This document shows positions 26,711 to 35,471 of a stretch of 64,000 nucleotides of DNA, piece by piece. The notes beneath the pieces are model-generated. The model was not told where the DNA came from. It saw only the letters and a program-made list of their open reading frames with translations, and did no database searches. Origin of the DNA: Sphingobium sp. AS12 (GTDB lineage Bacteria > Pseudomonadota > Alphaproteobacteria > Sphingomonadales > Sphingomonadaceae); the NCBI RefSeq assembly GCF_019097845.1, contig NZ_JAHRGM010000056.1:124001-188000 (forward strand), in the 5' to 3' direction. The stretch's first letter is position 1, and each line of letters starts with the position of its first letter. A program made the position numbers and the translations under genes.

Positions 26711-28024
26711 TTACAGTTGCACATCGCCAGCATCGACCAGCGCACGCAGCATGACTGCCGCTCCGCACTGCTTCGATGTGGCGTTGGGATCGAATTTATG
26801 GTCCGCCACGAATTTGCCCTTCGTCCACTGGTCCGAAAAGCTCCACAGATAGGGTGAATTGATACCGAGCGCGTGATACCCATATCCATTAAAGCCCTCG
26901 AACCGATAAAGGACGCGCGCCAGGGTCCAGTCGGCCTGATGCAGAAAGCCTTCCTGCTCCAATGCATCTAGCGCGCTGCTGCTCCAGTCGCTTGGCGGGT
27001 TCCAGACTTTGGGACGTCCTTTGGGCACCTGAACCGTGCGGCTGCCCAAGGGATCGCCGTTATGAAGGTGACCCGTGAAGCTGAAGCTCGCTTCCATGCC
27101 ATGCACAATGGCAATGAACCACCAGGGCACGCCGCTCTTTGCCGCGACCGCTTCATATTGCGCGCGCCCCTTGCGTATCTTCGCGACATACCAGGCGACG
27201 GTGCCTTTCCATTTATCGAGAACCTTCGCCTGGGCGAACAGCTTCTCATAGCCCTTCTTCAACGTCTCGAAACTGACCGCCGCCTCGGCGCCGACGCCCT
27301 CAAGCTCGGCTGGCGCCCAGACTGCATGATGATTGGCCTGAAGCTGCGTGATTGCATCTTGCAAAGTGTCGATCTGCGGCAGCGCCGGCGCATGTGTGAT
27401 GATATTGGCCCCGAGCGCGGCCAGGGCCTGCAGGATGTCGGCGTCGGTATCAACGACCTCATCGACACCGAGGCTTTCTTCCATGCGCTGGATCGTCCAG
27501 GGTGCCTCGTCGTCATATAGCGCCTTGTCGGGCTTCACCGAGAGATGGAAATGATGATCATGCGGGTTTTTCCCGGTGTAGGATCGCCACGTCCAGGGCG
27601 CGACGCCCCCAATCACTGACGCATTGGCAATTCGACGGTTCCAGATGAGATATTTGATGCGTTTGTCGCGGCTCGCGCGAAGGGCCTCGACGATCCGGCC
27701 GGCATCACAGCCACTGGCAGGATCATGGGTGATGTCGATCGCCGTTACGACCCCTTTGGCGCCGTCGCTCACCCAGGGATTGTGGTCCGATGCGCGCGAC
27801 TGGTGGGCTGCGTCTCCAACGATGCCGTCGCTCTTGGTCTTGCGATCAGGGTAGACCGCATCGATCCGTGCACGCAAGGCGAGGAGGGATTTTGCCGGCC
27901 GTGAGGGGCGCACCGCCTCCGCAGTAACCCCGGACTCCGGAGCATCGGGCTCGCGATGCTCACAAGGATCGGTATGACCGTCCTCGTCGTCGACGACAGG
28001 TTCATCATATTCAGGCTCGGTCAT
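26711..28024 (-). CDS. Two-domain peptidoglycan hydrolase: M15-like peptidase plus lysozyme-like domain
   Basis: A 437-residue protein. Residues 45-165 fit a VanY/M15-like D,D-peptidase zinc site: H81 (RASDHNP), D97 (VTAIDITHD) and the HFH at 158-160 (DHHFHLS). Residues about 270-437 resemble a lysozyme/muramidase fold with E311 in WFIAIVHGMEASF as candidate catalytic acid, followed by GHLHNGDPLGSRT. The N-terminal 45 residues are acidic and no signal peptide or membrane helix is present, so the protein should stay cytosolic until a membrane pore opens. It lies 25 bp after the ATPase gene and 17 bp before the protease-PLD gene, so it is part of the operon. Confidence 0.7.
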   Translation of the reverse strand: MTEPEYDEPVVDDEDGHTDPCEHREPDAPESGVTAEAVRPSRPAKSLLALRARIDAVYPDRKTKSDGIVGDAAHQSRASDHNPWVSDGAKGVVTAIDITHDPASGCDAGRIVEALRASRDKRIKYLIWNRRIANASVIGGVAPWTWRSYTGKNPHDHHFHLSVKPDKALYDDEAPWTIQRMEESLGVDEVVDTDADILQALAALGANIITHAPALPQIDTLQDAITQLQANHHAVWAPAELEGVGAEAAVSFETLKKGYEKLFAQAKVLDKWKGTVAWYVAKIRKGRAQYEAVAAKSGVPWWFIAIVHGMEASFSFTGHLHNGDPLGSRTVQVPKGRPKVWNPPSDWSSSALDALEQEGFLHQADWTLARVLYRFEGFNGYGYHALGINSPYLWSFSDQWTKGKFVADHKFDPNATSKQCGAAVMLRALVDAGDVQL

Positions 28025-28049
28025 GATGTGTCTGCCCTTCTTCTCCCGC

Positions 28050-31000
28050 CTATGCGGATAGAGATGATTCGTTTCTCCAGTCGCTGCCGCCGCCCAAGGC
28101 TTCGTCCCATGCGAGGTAGGAACTCGCGACACGTGCGACGCTGGCGCCAGTGACATCGCTGGACGCCAGCGTCTCGGCCAGATCGGCGCACAGTCCGGGC
28201 AGAAGACGAGAGCGGTCGGCATAGCTGATGAAGGCGCTGAGCCAGGCGCGCGGATTAGCGCGTAGCCTTTCGTGGAAAGTCTCGGGTTCGAGTTCGGCGG
28301 GGCGAATGGTCATCCCTATCGTCGCCCTTTCAAGAATGGGACGGAGCCTCTCCGTCCCCCCTTCGGCGATCACGCGCGCCATCCCTTCGCGCAAGGGACG
28401 AAGAAACTCAGCCGTCATGCCGCGAAGCAGCAGCGTCCCCGCCGATATATCGCGGCCGTTCCAGTCGATCTCGATCGCCTCGCGCAGCTTCATAAACTGC
28501 TGGCTCACCATCGCGATCGGCTGACCATGCAAGTCGTCTATCTGGCGCTGCACCCAACTGAGGGCATCGACCGACGCGACGGCACGCGTGCGGCGAACCC
28601 GCGCCAGCCAGTCCCGCTGCGTCACGGCGAACTGACCGATCGCGAGTTCCGCGTTCAAGGGCTGTCGCCGGACCAGGTAAATCCGCCCCTCGCCTTCATT
28701 CCCCCTAACTCCGCCCATCATACGAGGAGACATGAGCCTCTCGTCACAGAAGGCCTCGGCAACCGCCAGCAGTGGCGGCAAGGTCGCGAGCCCCGGCCCC
28801 GTGAGATAATTGCAAACGGTCTGAAGCAGATCGATATGCGTCCGTTCCAGCTTGCCGGTGTCGCGCTGGAGGGCGAAGCGCGTGATCCAGTAGATGCGTT
28901 CGATATTGGCGTTGACCGAGCGTGGCGAAAGCTTGCTCGAGAGGTCCTCGACGACCGCCGATATGGCGATATCCTCACAATCCCACTCGCCAAGATCGGC
29001 CACCGCCTGAATCACGAAAGTCGGCGGCGCGCCTGGCTCACGCGTCGGCCGCTCGCGATACATGGCCAGCGCTTCAGCCGCACGGTCATCGCCGACCAGC
29101 AGTTCTCCCTGCCCCGGCTTGCCTTCGCGCCCTTCGAGATGAAAGCGCCAGTCGCGATCGTCCAACCGCCTATCGCTCGGTATGGCCTCAAACTGCGAGG
29201 AGATCGCCTCCGCCTTCGCACCGCCAGTTGCGTCCCCCCTTCCAACGGCAATGACGGGCGGCGCTCGCCCGAAGCGTTCGCGCACGGCGCTGAACTGGCG
29301 CGAGAGCAGCAGGGCATCGATCTCGGAGGCGACCTCCTCTTCCAAGGCTTCGGAAAACTGGTCGAGCAGTCCGCGCAAAATCTTCAAGCTCTTGTCGCCG
29401 CGCGGGAGTTTTGCAGGGCCCCCAAGTGCCCTTTGATGATAATAGGTGAGCGCCCGATCCAGCGGATCGCGCCGACGCTCATGATAGGTGAGGAGCGCCT
29501 TGTGTGCCCGGTTATGCAGCTTGCGATCGTCATCAACCGCCTGGACCAAAGTCATTACAAAACGCCGAAGGTCACGATTGAACGTGAACCGCTTTCCATC
29601 CAGCGAGGCCCGGCCAAGCCACGCCGTCCGCTCGATACCTGCAAATACCCTGCGCGGTTTGCGCCTTCCCGTTGCTTGGAGAGCTGCCCCGTCCCCCCCT
29701 TTCACCTGATCATCGACCAATGGGATGATCACCGTTCCCAGCATGGCCGATGTAAGGATCGGACTGGCCATCGCGGCGATTACATAAGGACGGACCATAG
29801 GGTCGGACACATGTGCGATCACGCGCCGCAACAGGTAGATGCGCGCGCTATGTGAATCGACCTGCGCTTGGCCGTGAACTGCATGAATATCCTGGACGAG
29901 CCGGGCGTCACCATCCCGCAGCGCATCGGCGGTGATGCGCAAAAGAAGGGGATTGCCTGGGACTGCGTCGGCCGCCGCCTGGCGCAACTTCTCGTCGTCG
30001 ACACCGCAATTGGCAAGCAGTTCGGCCGCTTCGGAAGGGACAAGCTCGGGAAGGAAGATCGGTGGATCGAACTGGGCACCCATGCGCTCTAGTCGGGCAA
30101 AGAGGGACAATTCTCCAACCGGCAGGCTGTCTCCTCCGGGCGGTGGATCGCGCCCCGCGATGATCAGCCTGATATCGTGGGCTTGAGCTTCGGTGGCGAG
30201 AAAATTCAGCCAGTCGGCAATCCCGGCAGCGGCCCGGCTATCGCCTTCCATCACCAATTCCGCTGTATCGAGCACCAGCACCAAGGGGCCATGCAAGCTA
30301 TCGGGCGACAGCAGGCCGAATAGAATCGAGCCCTGGTCGGACACGCTTTCCGAGATCTGACGCTGTCCGCCAAGCGAGCGTCGCCTACGTTGCCCGGACG
30401 ACCATCCGGCAAGCGGGGTCCAACCGGCATAATCCGGCAACCGCAGCGCCGACGCTGCGCCGCGCAATTGCGGTAGAAAATCGGAAACCCGGGCACGTAT
30501 CTGCGAGAGGTTACTTGCCAGTTGTTCGAACAGCGCCAGGTTGAGCGTGATCATGCGCGAGGGGTCGATGCCTGGTTCGTCGAAATCGATCCGCGCGATC
30601 GCGGCGCCGCCGGCCCTCTCTTGGAGCTTGCGTTGCAGATAGGCGAGCAAGGTGGTCTTGCCCCCGCCCCCCGCCGCCTGGACATAGATGGCTCGAAGTC
30701 GCGCGTCCTCGCCGGGCAGGACGAACCGTTCGAGAATGGCAAGGGCATCCCTATGGGCTTTGCCTACCAACTGCTGTGCCGTCATGCGTTCAAGATCGGC
30801 GGCAAGGACCTTGCCGGCGAGAGCCGCCCCAATCTCGTCCTTGTCGAAAGGCAGTCGCCAGCGATCCCCAAGCCAGTCCCGAACATTGGCAAGTGCCCGC
30901 AGTGCCTTATCCGACAAGGCGGCAAGATCGACGGGCTTGTCGTCCAACGCCAGGCGAAACGCGCTCAGGATCACATCTTGCCCATCGGAACCAAGATGCG

Positions 31001-31325
31001 GAGCCAGGGCACGGACGACTTCATCTCCGAACGCCGTTGCAATCGCTTGGCGTCGAGGTTCGACTTGCATGAACCACTGTCCCGACCGCGTCGCTGCGGT
31101 GGTCTCGACCTCTCCCGCAAGCGCAGCGAGCATGTCGCCGCCACCACCTCCCGCCAGATTGCGCACAAGGTTGGTCGGTGTCACCCATCCCCGGACGGCA
31201 AGGCAAAGCCGTGCGAAGGGAAGATCATCGCCGTAATGCCGGGTAGTTGGACCTGCAGCTTCCCGGGGCGCCGCGAACACGGCCTGGAGATTGACGTTCG
31301 CGGACGCTTTCATCTTCATGCCCAT
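28050..31325 (-). CDS. Large P-loop ATPase of the gasdermin operon (STAND/AAA-like sensor)
   Basis: A 1,091-residue protein. An N-terminal region of about 200 residues precedes the Walker A motif AAGGGGKTT (217-225). Walker B is LVLVLDTAE (348-356), followed by a sensor-like LIIAGRD (388-394), matching STAND-type signalling ATPases. After the NTPase core, winged-helix-like and long helical segments extend to the C-terminus, where the ligand-sensing part of such proteins usually lies. The start overlaps the end of the upstream protease gene: GGAGG is seven bases before the chosen ATG, and another ATG six bases on forms an ATGA with that stop. In related systems this ATPase detects infection and triggers the proteases. 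Confidence 0.75.
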   Translation of the reverse strand: MGMKMKASANVNLQAVFAAPREAAGPTTRHYGDDLPFARLCLAVRGWVTPTNLVRNLAGGGGGDMLAALAGEVETTAATRSGQWFMQVEPRRQAIATAFGDEVVRALAPHLGSDGQDVILSAFRLALDDKPVDLAALSDKALRALANVRDWLGDRWRLPFDKDEIGAALAGKVLAADLERMTAQQLVGKAHRDALAILERFVLPGEDARLRAIYVQAAGGGGKTTLLAYLQRKLQERAGGAAIARIDFDEPGIDPSRMITLNLALFEQLASNLSQIRARVSDFLPQLRGAASALRLPDYAGWTPLAGWSSGQRRRRSLGGQRQISESVSDQGSILFGLLSPDSLHGPLVLVLDTAELVMEGDSRAAAGIADWLNFLATEAQAHDIRLIIAGRDPPPGGDSLPVGELSLFARLERMGAQFDPPIFLPELVPSEAAELLANCGVDDEKLRQAAADAVPGNPLLLRITADALRDGDARLVQDIHAVHGQAQVDSHSARIYLLRRVIAHVSDPMVRPYVIAAMASPILTSAMLGTVIIPLVDDQVKGGDGAALQATGRRKPRRVFAGIERTAWLGRASLDGKRFTFNRDLRRFVMTLVQAVDDDRKLHNRAHKALLTYHERRRDPLDRALTYYHQRALGGPAKLPRGDKSLKILRGLLDQFSEALEEEVASEIDALLLSRQFSAVRERFGRAPPVIAVGRGDATGGAKAEAISSQFEAIPSDRRLDDRDWRFHLEGREGKPGQGELLVGDDRAAEALAMYRERPTREPGAPPTFVIQAVADLGEWDCEDIAISAVVEDLSSKLSPRSVNANIERIYWITRFALQRDTGKLERTHIDLLQTVCNYLTGPGLATLPPLLAVAEAFCDERLMSPRMMGGVRGNEGEGRIYLVRRQPLNAELAIGQFAVTQRDWLARVRRTRAVASVDALSWVQRQIDDLHGQPIAMVSQQFMKLREAIEIDWNGRDISAGTLLLRGMTAEFLRPLREGMARVIAEGGTERLRPILERATIGMTIRPAELEPETFHERLRANPRAWLSAFISYADRSRLLPGLCADLAETLASSDVTGASVARVASSYLAWDEALGGGSDWRNESSLSA

Positions 31326-33271
31326 AGTCCCGCCTCCAGTGTCATGGCGGCCAGCGCGAAAAAGCTCGTTCGCAGCGCAGCATTGCCAGGAGGTGCATAG
31401 GGATAAGGTCCCAGGATCGGCGCAAGGCGCTGGCGAAGGTCCGACGTTCTGAGCTTTACACCACGCGCGTCGGCTAACGCACCCACATAGGCCTCAAATT
31501 CGTCAGGCGTTACATGCGTGAGCCAGATCGGTACGGCCCGTATGTCTTCTGTCGCAGGATTGTCGAGCAACAGATCGTGAAGCACAGTCTGTTCGTCCGG
31601 CGTAAGGCCGATCAGCACCAGCCTCACGGCTTCCTCGGCAAGCAGGCGCGTGATGAATTCCTGCCAACTGGAGCCTATCAGGCGGTCTGGTCCTCCATCC
31701 GGACCGAAGTCGATGACGAGCGTGCGCGGCCCCGTGCTATATTGCCCGCCTCCACGCAGTTGTGCGATCAGATCGTTCGCATCGTTATAGCGAAAATTGG
31801 CGGCGCCGGTACGGCTGGGTGAGGGAGTTGCGTCACTCCCTGCGGGAACGGCTTCACGCGGCGAAAAGGCCGCGACCTGGGTCGGACTGATCTCGATATA
31901 GTCGAGGCCCGACGGATCGAGCCGCGCTTTGAGGATCTGCTTGCAGAAGCTGGCGCCCGCGCCGCGCTCCCCGCTCACGAAGCACAGCCGCTCGCGCGGC
32001 ATTGCGCGGCGAATCCACTCTTCGAAGCGATCGCGCGTAAACCAGGGATGGAAAGCAGGAAGCCCCGCGGACAGCGACGGATCGGCAGCGCCCAGCACCG
32101 CGCGGACGGCAGCTTCCCAGTTTGCCGAGAACGCCGGATCGGCAAGCCGCTGGCCGACACGATAGAGCTCACCGACCAGTTCGGCATCCTCGAACTCGAC
32201 ACCTTGCACAACGATCCGCGATAGCATCGGATCGCGGCCGGCGGCACTTTTCTGATGTTCCCGAATGGCGGCTATGCTGATGCCACGGTTGAAAGGCCTG
32301 TTCTCGCCTTCGACCGGTAAAGTGACGCTCCCCTCATGGATACCGGCCAGTTTCCCGAGGTCGTTTATGCAACATGCCCCCGACATGCCTTGAACGGCGT
32401 TCGCCTTATGGAGCCAGCGCCCTCCGCCCGCATTGGCATTGACCACCACGTCGATGTCGACGACGCCCGCCTTGCCGCCGGGATACCCTGTCGTCCAACA
32501 TCTGCGTTCAGCATCTACGCCAGCCGGCGGGTCTACGGCGACCGGTTTGATATGCTCGACACGCTGCGCCAGTCTGATGAGGGCATAGTCGAGCGTGGGT
32601 TCGGGCGGTGAAGCAAGGCTGAGATTGAGCAGGTTCGGCCATCGTCCCCAGGGCTTCGATGACGCTACCAGAGCATCCTTCACTGCCGCGCGCACCTGGA
32701 CGCGATCAGGCGTTGCTGCGCCGTCGCGGGGACTGAAACTGAAGATCAGGTCGTCGAAAATCCGATTGGACCATGTTCGCGCGTCGTCGTTTCCCTCACA
32801 GTCGAGAACGACATGTGCGGCGGTGAGCACCATGTCCGGGCGCACCAGGAAAGCGGTTCCCCGGGGACCTTGTGGCCCCATGACCATTGCGCATGCGCTA
32901 TAGGCGTCATAGACGGCCAGCAACGACCTGGGATCAAGAAAGCCCGTAGCGTGGTTGATGATCGCCTGCATGATGCCGCCGCCGCTCGTCAGCGGCAGCA
33001 TGGCGGCGACGTCCGCAGCGGGGCGCCCGTTGTCCACTTCCCATTTCCCGACGACATCGGCGAGCCGGTCGAGGAAGCCGATCGCACTCGCCTCCAGACA
33101 GGCGAAGCGGATCGGGTCCGCCCCACCGCCCGCGACCAGTTCCTCCCAGGACCGAGCGCTGCCACGCGGATAGGTGGATTTGTAGCAAATCTTGAAAACG
33201 TCGGGCGGCAGCGTCGTCCATCCCGCGAGATAGACGGCCGGATCGAAAGGCTGGTCGTCCCCGTCAGCCAA
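31316..33271 (-). CDS. Trypsin-fold protease 2 of the gasdermin operon, with a C-terminal degenerate P-loop domain
   Basis: A 651-residue protein if it starts at TTG 33271, which overlaps the upstream stop and follows a GGGGGTG. Residues 1-110 form a small helical domain of the kind used for adaptor contacts; CARD-like domains are known from related operons, but I cannot prove one here. The protease has H153 (LTAAHVVLD), D228 (LDYALIRL) and S297 (QGMSGACC), with Asn rather than Asp six residues before the serine. Residues 410-650 contain FVSGERGAGASF, a P-loop that lacks the lysine, and RTLVIDFGPDGG, a Walker B-like strand, so this half probably binds the ATPase rather than ATP. Confidence 0.75.
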   Translation of the reverse strand: MADGDDQPFDPAVYLAGWTTLPPDVFKICYKSTYPRGSARSWEELVAGGGADPIRFACLEASAIGFLDRLADVVGKWEVDNGRPAADVAAMLPLTSGGGIMQAIINHATGFLDPRSLLAVYDAYSACAMVMGPQGPRGTAFLVRPDMVLTAAHVVLDCEGNDDARTWSNRIFDDLIFSFSPRDGAATPDRVQVRAAVKDALVASSKPWGRWPNLLNLSLASPPEPTLDYALIRLAQRVEHIKPVAVDPPAGVDAERRCWTTGYPGGKAGVVDIDVVVNANAGGGRWLHKANAVQGMSGACCINDLGKLAGIHEGSVTLPVEGENRPFNRGISIAAIREHQKSAAGRDPMLSRIVVQGVEFEDAELVGELYRVGQRLADPAFSANWEAAVRAVLGAADPSLSAGLPAFHPWFTRDRFEEWIRRAMPRERLCFVSGERGAGASFCKQILKARLDPSGLDYIEISPTQVAAFSPREAVPAGSDATPSPSRTGAANFRYNDANDLIAQLRGGGQYSTGPRTLVIDFGPDGGPDRLIGSSWQEFITRLLAEEAVRLVLIGLTPDEQTVLHDLLLDNPATEDIRAVPIWLTHVTPDEFEAYVGALADARGVKLRTSDLRQRLAPILGPYPYAPPGNAALRTSFFALAAMTLEAGLWA

Positions 33272-34472
33272 AGGGCACCCCCAGCGGCTCCAGAGCCGCC
33301 TGCGCTCTGGCGAAAGACAAGGCGTAATTGGACTCCACGGTCTCGCCGCCAAAATGCAGGGCAAAGCCTGGGGCGCCGTCATCGAGCCAAGCCACCACCA
33401 ATGCGCCCGACGCGCCGCCGAACGTCGTCGCATCATGACTGATCGCCCGCTTGCCTGTGTCCAGCGGATGGGTGCCAAGCCCGTGACGGAAACGGCCCGG
33501 CGCCAACCGCTTTACCCCGAACCGCCTGCCGAACAGCTCTGCGATCACAAAATTCCAGTCGACCTTGTCGCCTTTGTTCTTGGCCGGCTCGCCTGGAAAA
33601 CCGATGAGCGCCATCGAGGAGATTTCGCCTGTCGCATATTGCGCGCTCGGGCTGAGCGGCCTGACCGCATCGGGCAAGGTTACCCCATCATCGAGCGGCT
33701 CAAGCCGGCAAACGGCGGCGTCGATCCCGCCAAAGACCGCGCCCGCGCCCTCAGGCAGGCGAACCTCCGCGATCCTGAAACGCCGCGTGTCGAGAACGCC
33801 CGACTCCGCGGCGAAATCGATCTCGAAATCACCCTCGACGACGAGACGTCCGCCATCGTCGTGCATGGCGATGCCGTGCAAGGTGCGCGCCTGCTCGATG
33901 ACATGGAAGTTGGTGATAACCAACCGCTCGGCTCGATCGACCAGGGTGCCGCTTCCGATATAGTAACTGGCATTGCCACCGGCCGGCTGGATGCGCCCGA
34001 CAGCCTTCGCCACTCTCTCGACCGCGTCGCGCGACGCGACGAGGGATCCTTCCCATTCCCCAACGAACGGGTCGTCCATAGCGACACGCCCACCCGACAG
34101 CAGGAAGCTCGGGCGGCTTCCGTCGGCGATGATGATCGCCTCCATCGCGCAGAGTTCGTCAGGTCCAAGCGAGAAATCGCGGGATTTGATCTTCTGCAAT
34201 GCCGGTTCAGCATGTGCGAGCAACAGGTCCAGTGCCCGTTTGCGCGCCGGTTCGACGGCGGCGCACGGGCCGGTGCCCGGAGGCACCGCATCGCCGCCGC
34301 CCGATCCCCCGGACAATGCCTCCAACTGTGCCGTCACCCGATCGAGAATAACGTTGGAATCGGAGGGCACGCCCGCGCCCTCCGCCATCGACAGACATTC
34401 GGCCCGTGGGCCGTCGGTCGTCTCGCTCGCCGCGAGAATCCCTGCGAGAAGCTTTGCCCGTTGTTCGTGCAT
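33264..34472 (-). CDS. Trypsin-fold protease 1 of the gasdermin operon
   Basis: A 402-residue protein with no signal peptide. The N-terminal 140 residues are helical with a Gly-rich linker near 54-66. The protease domain has H190 (VITNFHVIEQ), D251 (GGIDAAVCRL) and S355 (FGGASGALV). There is no specificity aspartate six residues before the serine. GGGGAGG lies five bases before the ATG. It is 12 bp after the gasdermin gene and overlaps protease 2 by eight bases. Proteases next to bacterial gasdermins cut off the short C-terminal inhibitory tail, and this is the most likely candidate for that role together with protease 2. Confidence 0.8.
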   Translation of the reverse strand: MHEQRAKLLAGILAASETTDGPRAECLSMAEGAGVPSDSNVILDRVTAQLEALSGGSGGGDAVPPGTGPCAAVEPARKRALDLLLAHAEPALQKIKSRDFSLGPDELCAMEAIIIADGSRPSFLLSGGRVAMDDPFVGEWEGSLVASRDAVERVAKAVGRIQPAGGNASYYIGSGTLVDRAERLVITNFHVIEQARTLHGIAMHDDGGRLVVEGDFEIDFAAESGVLDTRRFRIAEVRLPEGAGAVFGGIDAAVCRLEPLDDGVTLPDAVRPLSPSAQYATGEISSMALIGFPGEPAKNKGDKVDWNFVIAELFGRRFGVKRLAPGRFRHGLGTHPLDTGKRAISHDATTFGGASGALVVAWLDDGAPGFALHFGGETVESNYALSFARAQAALEPLGVPFG

Positions 34473-34484
34473 GCGAGCCTCCCC

Positions 34485-35276
34485 TCAAGCGGACAAGAGG
34501 AGATCACTGTCCGCGGCGAGCGGTGCTTCCCCCATACCCTCGGCAATCACCCCGCCGCCATCCACGAGCTTCATCAACCTGTAGACGCCTTTGTCAAAGA
34601 TCAACCGAACGGCCTGGAAGGCGAATACCAGCGGGATTTTGCCCTCGAATTTGACAGTGGTGCTGCCTGTGCCGGCCGAAGAGACTTTAAGATTGCCGCC
34701 GACTGCGTTAGAGAGCACGGGCACGTCGATGCCGACCGCGTTCTTCTTCTCGTCGGTCGCCGCAGCGCTGAGTGTCGTCGCTTTCAATGTGCTGGTGACG
34801 ACATAGACCTGGTCGGCGTCGAGCATCTGCGCTGCCGCCTTCGCATAAGGGCTGACCTTTGCGCCGGCGAGGAACTGATCTATAAGCGCGAGCTCGGCTG
34901 CATTCTCCAGGGTGCCACCATATTCCATCTCGATCTTGGCAGCTTTCGCGTAAAAAAGGCTGAGCCCGAGCGTCGATCCGCCCAGAGCTGAAATCAGACC
35001 GCCCAAGATATTGAGCCCCACGCCGATGTCTAGCGATGCGGTCTTCGTGATTGCGATATTGGGCCCTGGCCGGTCGGCGCTGATCGCTGGGATCGCGGGG
35101 CCATCGCTTGCGGGCACGAACACTGAGGTCAAATCACCGAGGCGTTTCAACCGCTTGTTGCTAGAGACAAGAAGCTGGGTCGGATGCAAATCGACCCGCG
35201 GAAGCTGCACGACATTATAACCAATGGACTTCAGCGCGCTCAGCGCCGGGTCCTTGCAGTTCGGCAATATTCCCAT
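34485..35276 (-). CDS. Bacterial gasdermin (pore-forming cell-death effector)
   Basis: A 263-residue protein. The N-terminus MGILPNCKDPALSAL, then GYNVVQLPRVDLHPTQLL and KRLGDLTSVF, closely follows the pattern of bacterial gasdermins. Cys7 sits where these proteins carry a palmitoylated cysteine. LDIGVGLNILGGLISALGG (82-100) is the amphipathic hairpin region that becomes a membrane strand. The size fits the one-domain bacterial family, which is held inactive by a C-terminal tail of about 20 residues (here about 238-263). GGGAGG five bases upstream fixes the start at 35276 rather than 35297. It is the first gene of an operon with two proteases and an ATPase, as in known gasdermin defence loci. 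Once cleaved it should form large inner-membrane pores. Confidence 0.85.
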   Translation of the reverse strand: MGILPNCKDPALSALKSIGYNVVQLPRVDLHPTQLLVSSNKRLKRLGDLTSVFVPASDGPAIPAISADRPGPNIAITKTASLDIGVGLNILGGLISALGGSTLGLSLFYAKAAKIEMEYGGTLENAAELALIDQFLAGAKVSPYAKAAAQMLDADQVYVVTSTLKATTLSAAATDEKKNAVGIDVPVLSNAVGGNLKVSSAGTGSTTVKFEGKIPLVFAFQAVRLIFDKGVYRLMKLVDGGGVIAEGMGEAPLAADSDLLLSA

Positions 35277-35471
35277 AAATACCTCCCAAGTGGACATGCT
35301 GGCATGTGATACCGGCCATGTGCTGATGCGACCCGGGAGACCCTGTTCTTCTATCTTGTCATCAATTCGATCGATCTACTATAGAATTCTCGTCTTCGAC
35401 TTCCATCTCCCGTCCCAAGGGGTGAGCCGGACGGGCAGGCCTCCCGCCCGCCCGGCTCTGGGGGAAAGCAA
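35277..35471 (-). promoter_or_regulatory. Gap between the acyltransferase and gasdermin genes, with a strong hairpin
   Basis: GAGCCGG (35424-35430) pairs with CCGGCTC (35452-35458), and inside it CGGGC pairs with GCCCG, giving a 12-bp GC-rich stem just after the acyltransferase stop. No T-run follows on the minus strand, so it may stabilise or partly terminate the upstream transcript. The remaining 140 bp before the gasdermin start are AT-richer and probably hold its promoter. Confidence 0.45.

Noticed and set aside
28272..29855. 527-residue plus-strand open frame opposite the ATPase gene
   Set aside because: It has unusual codon use and no domain, while the minus frame has clear Walker motifs.
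33354..34991. 545-residue plus-strand open frame opposite protease 1 and the gasdermin gene
   Set aside because: It crosses two real genes and shows no domain. Both minus-strand genes have good ribosome binding sites and motifs.
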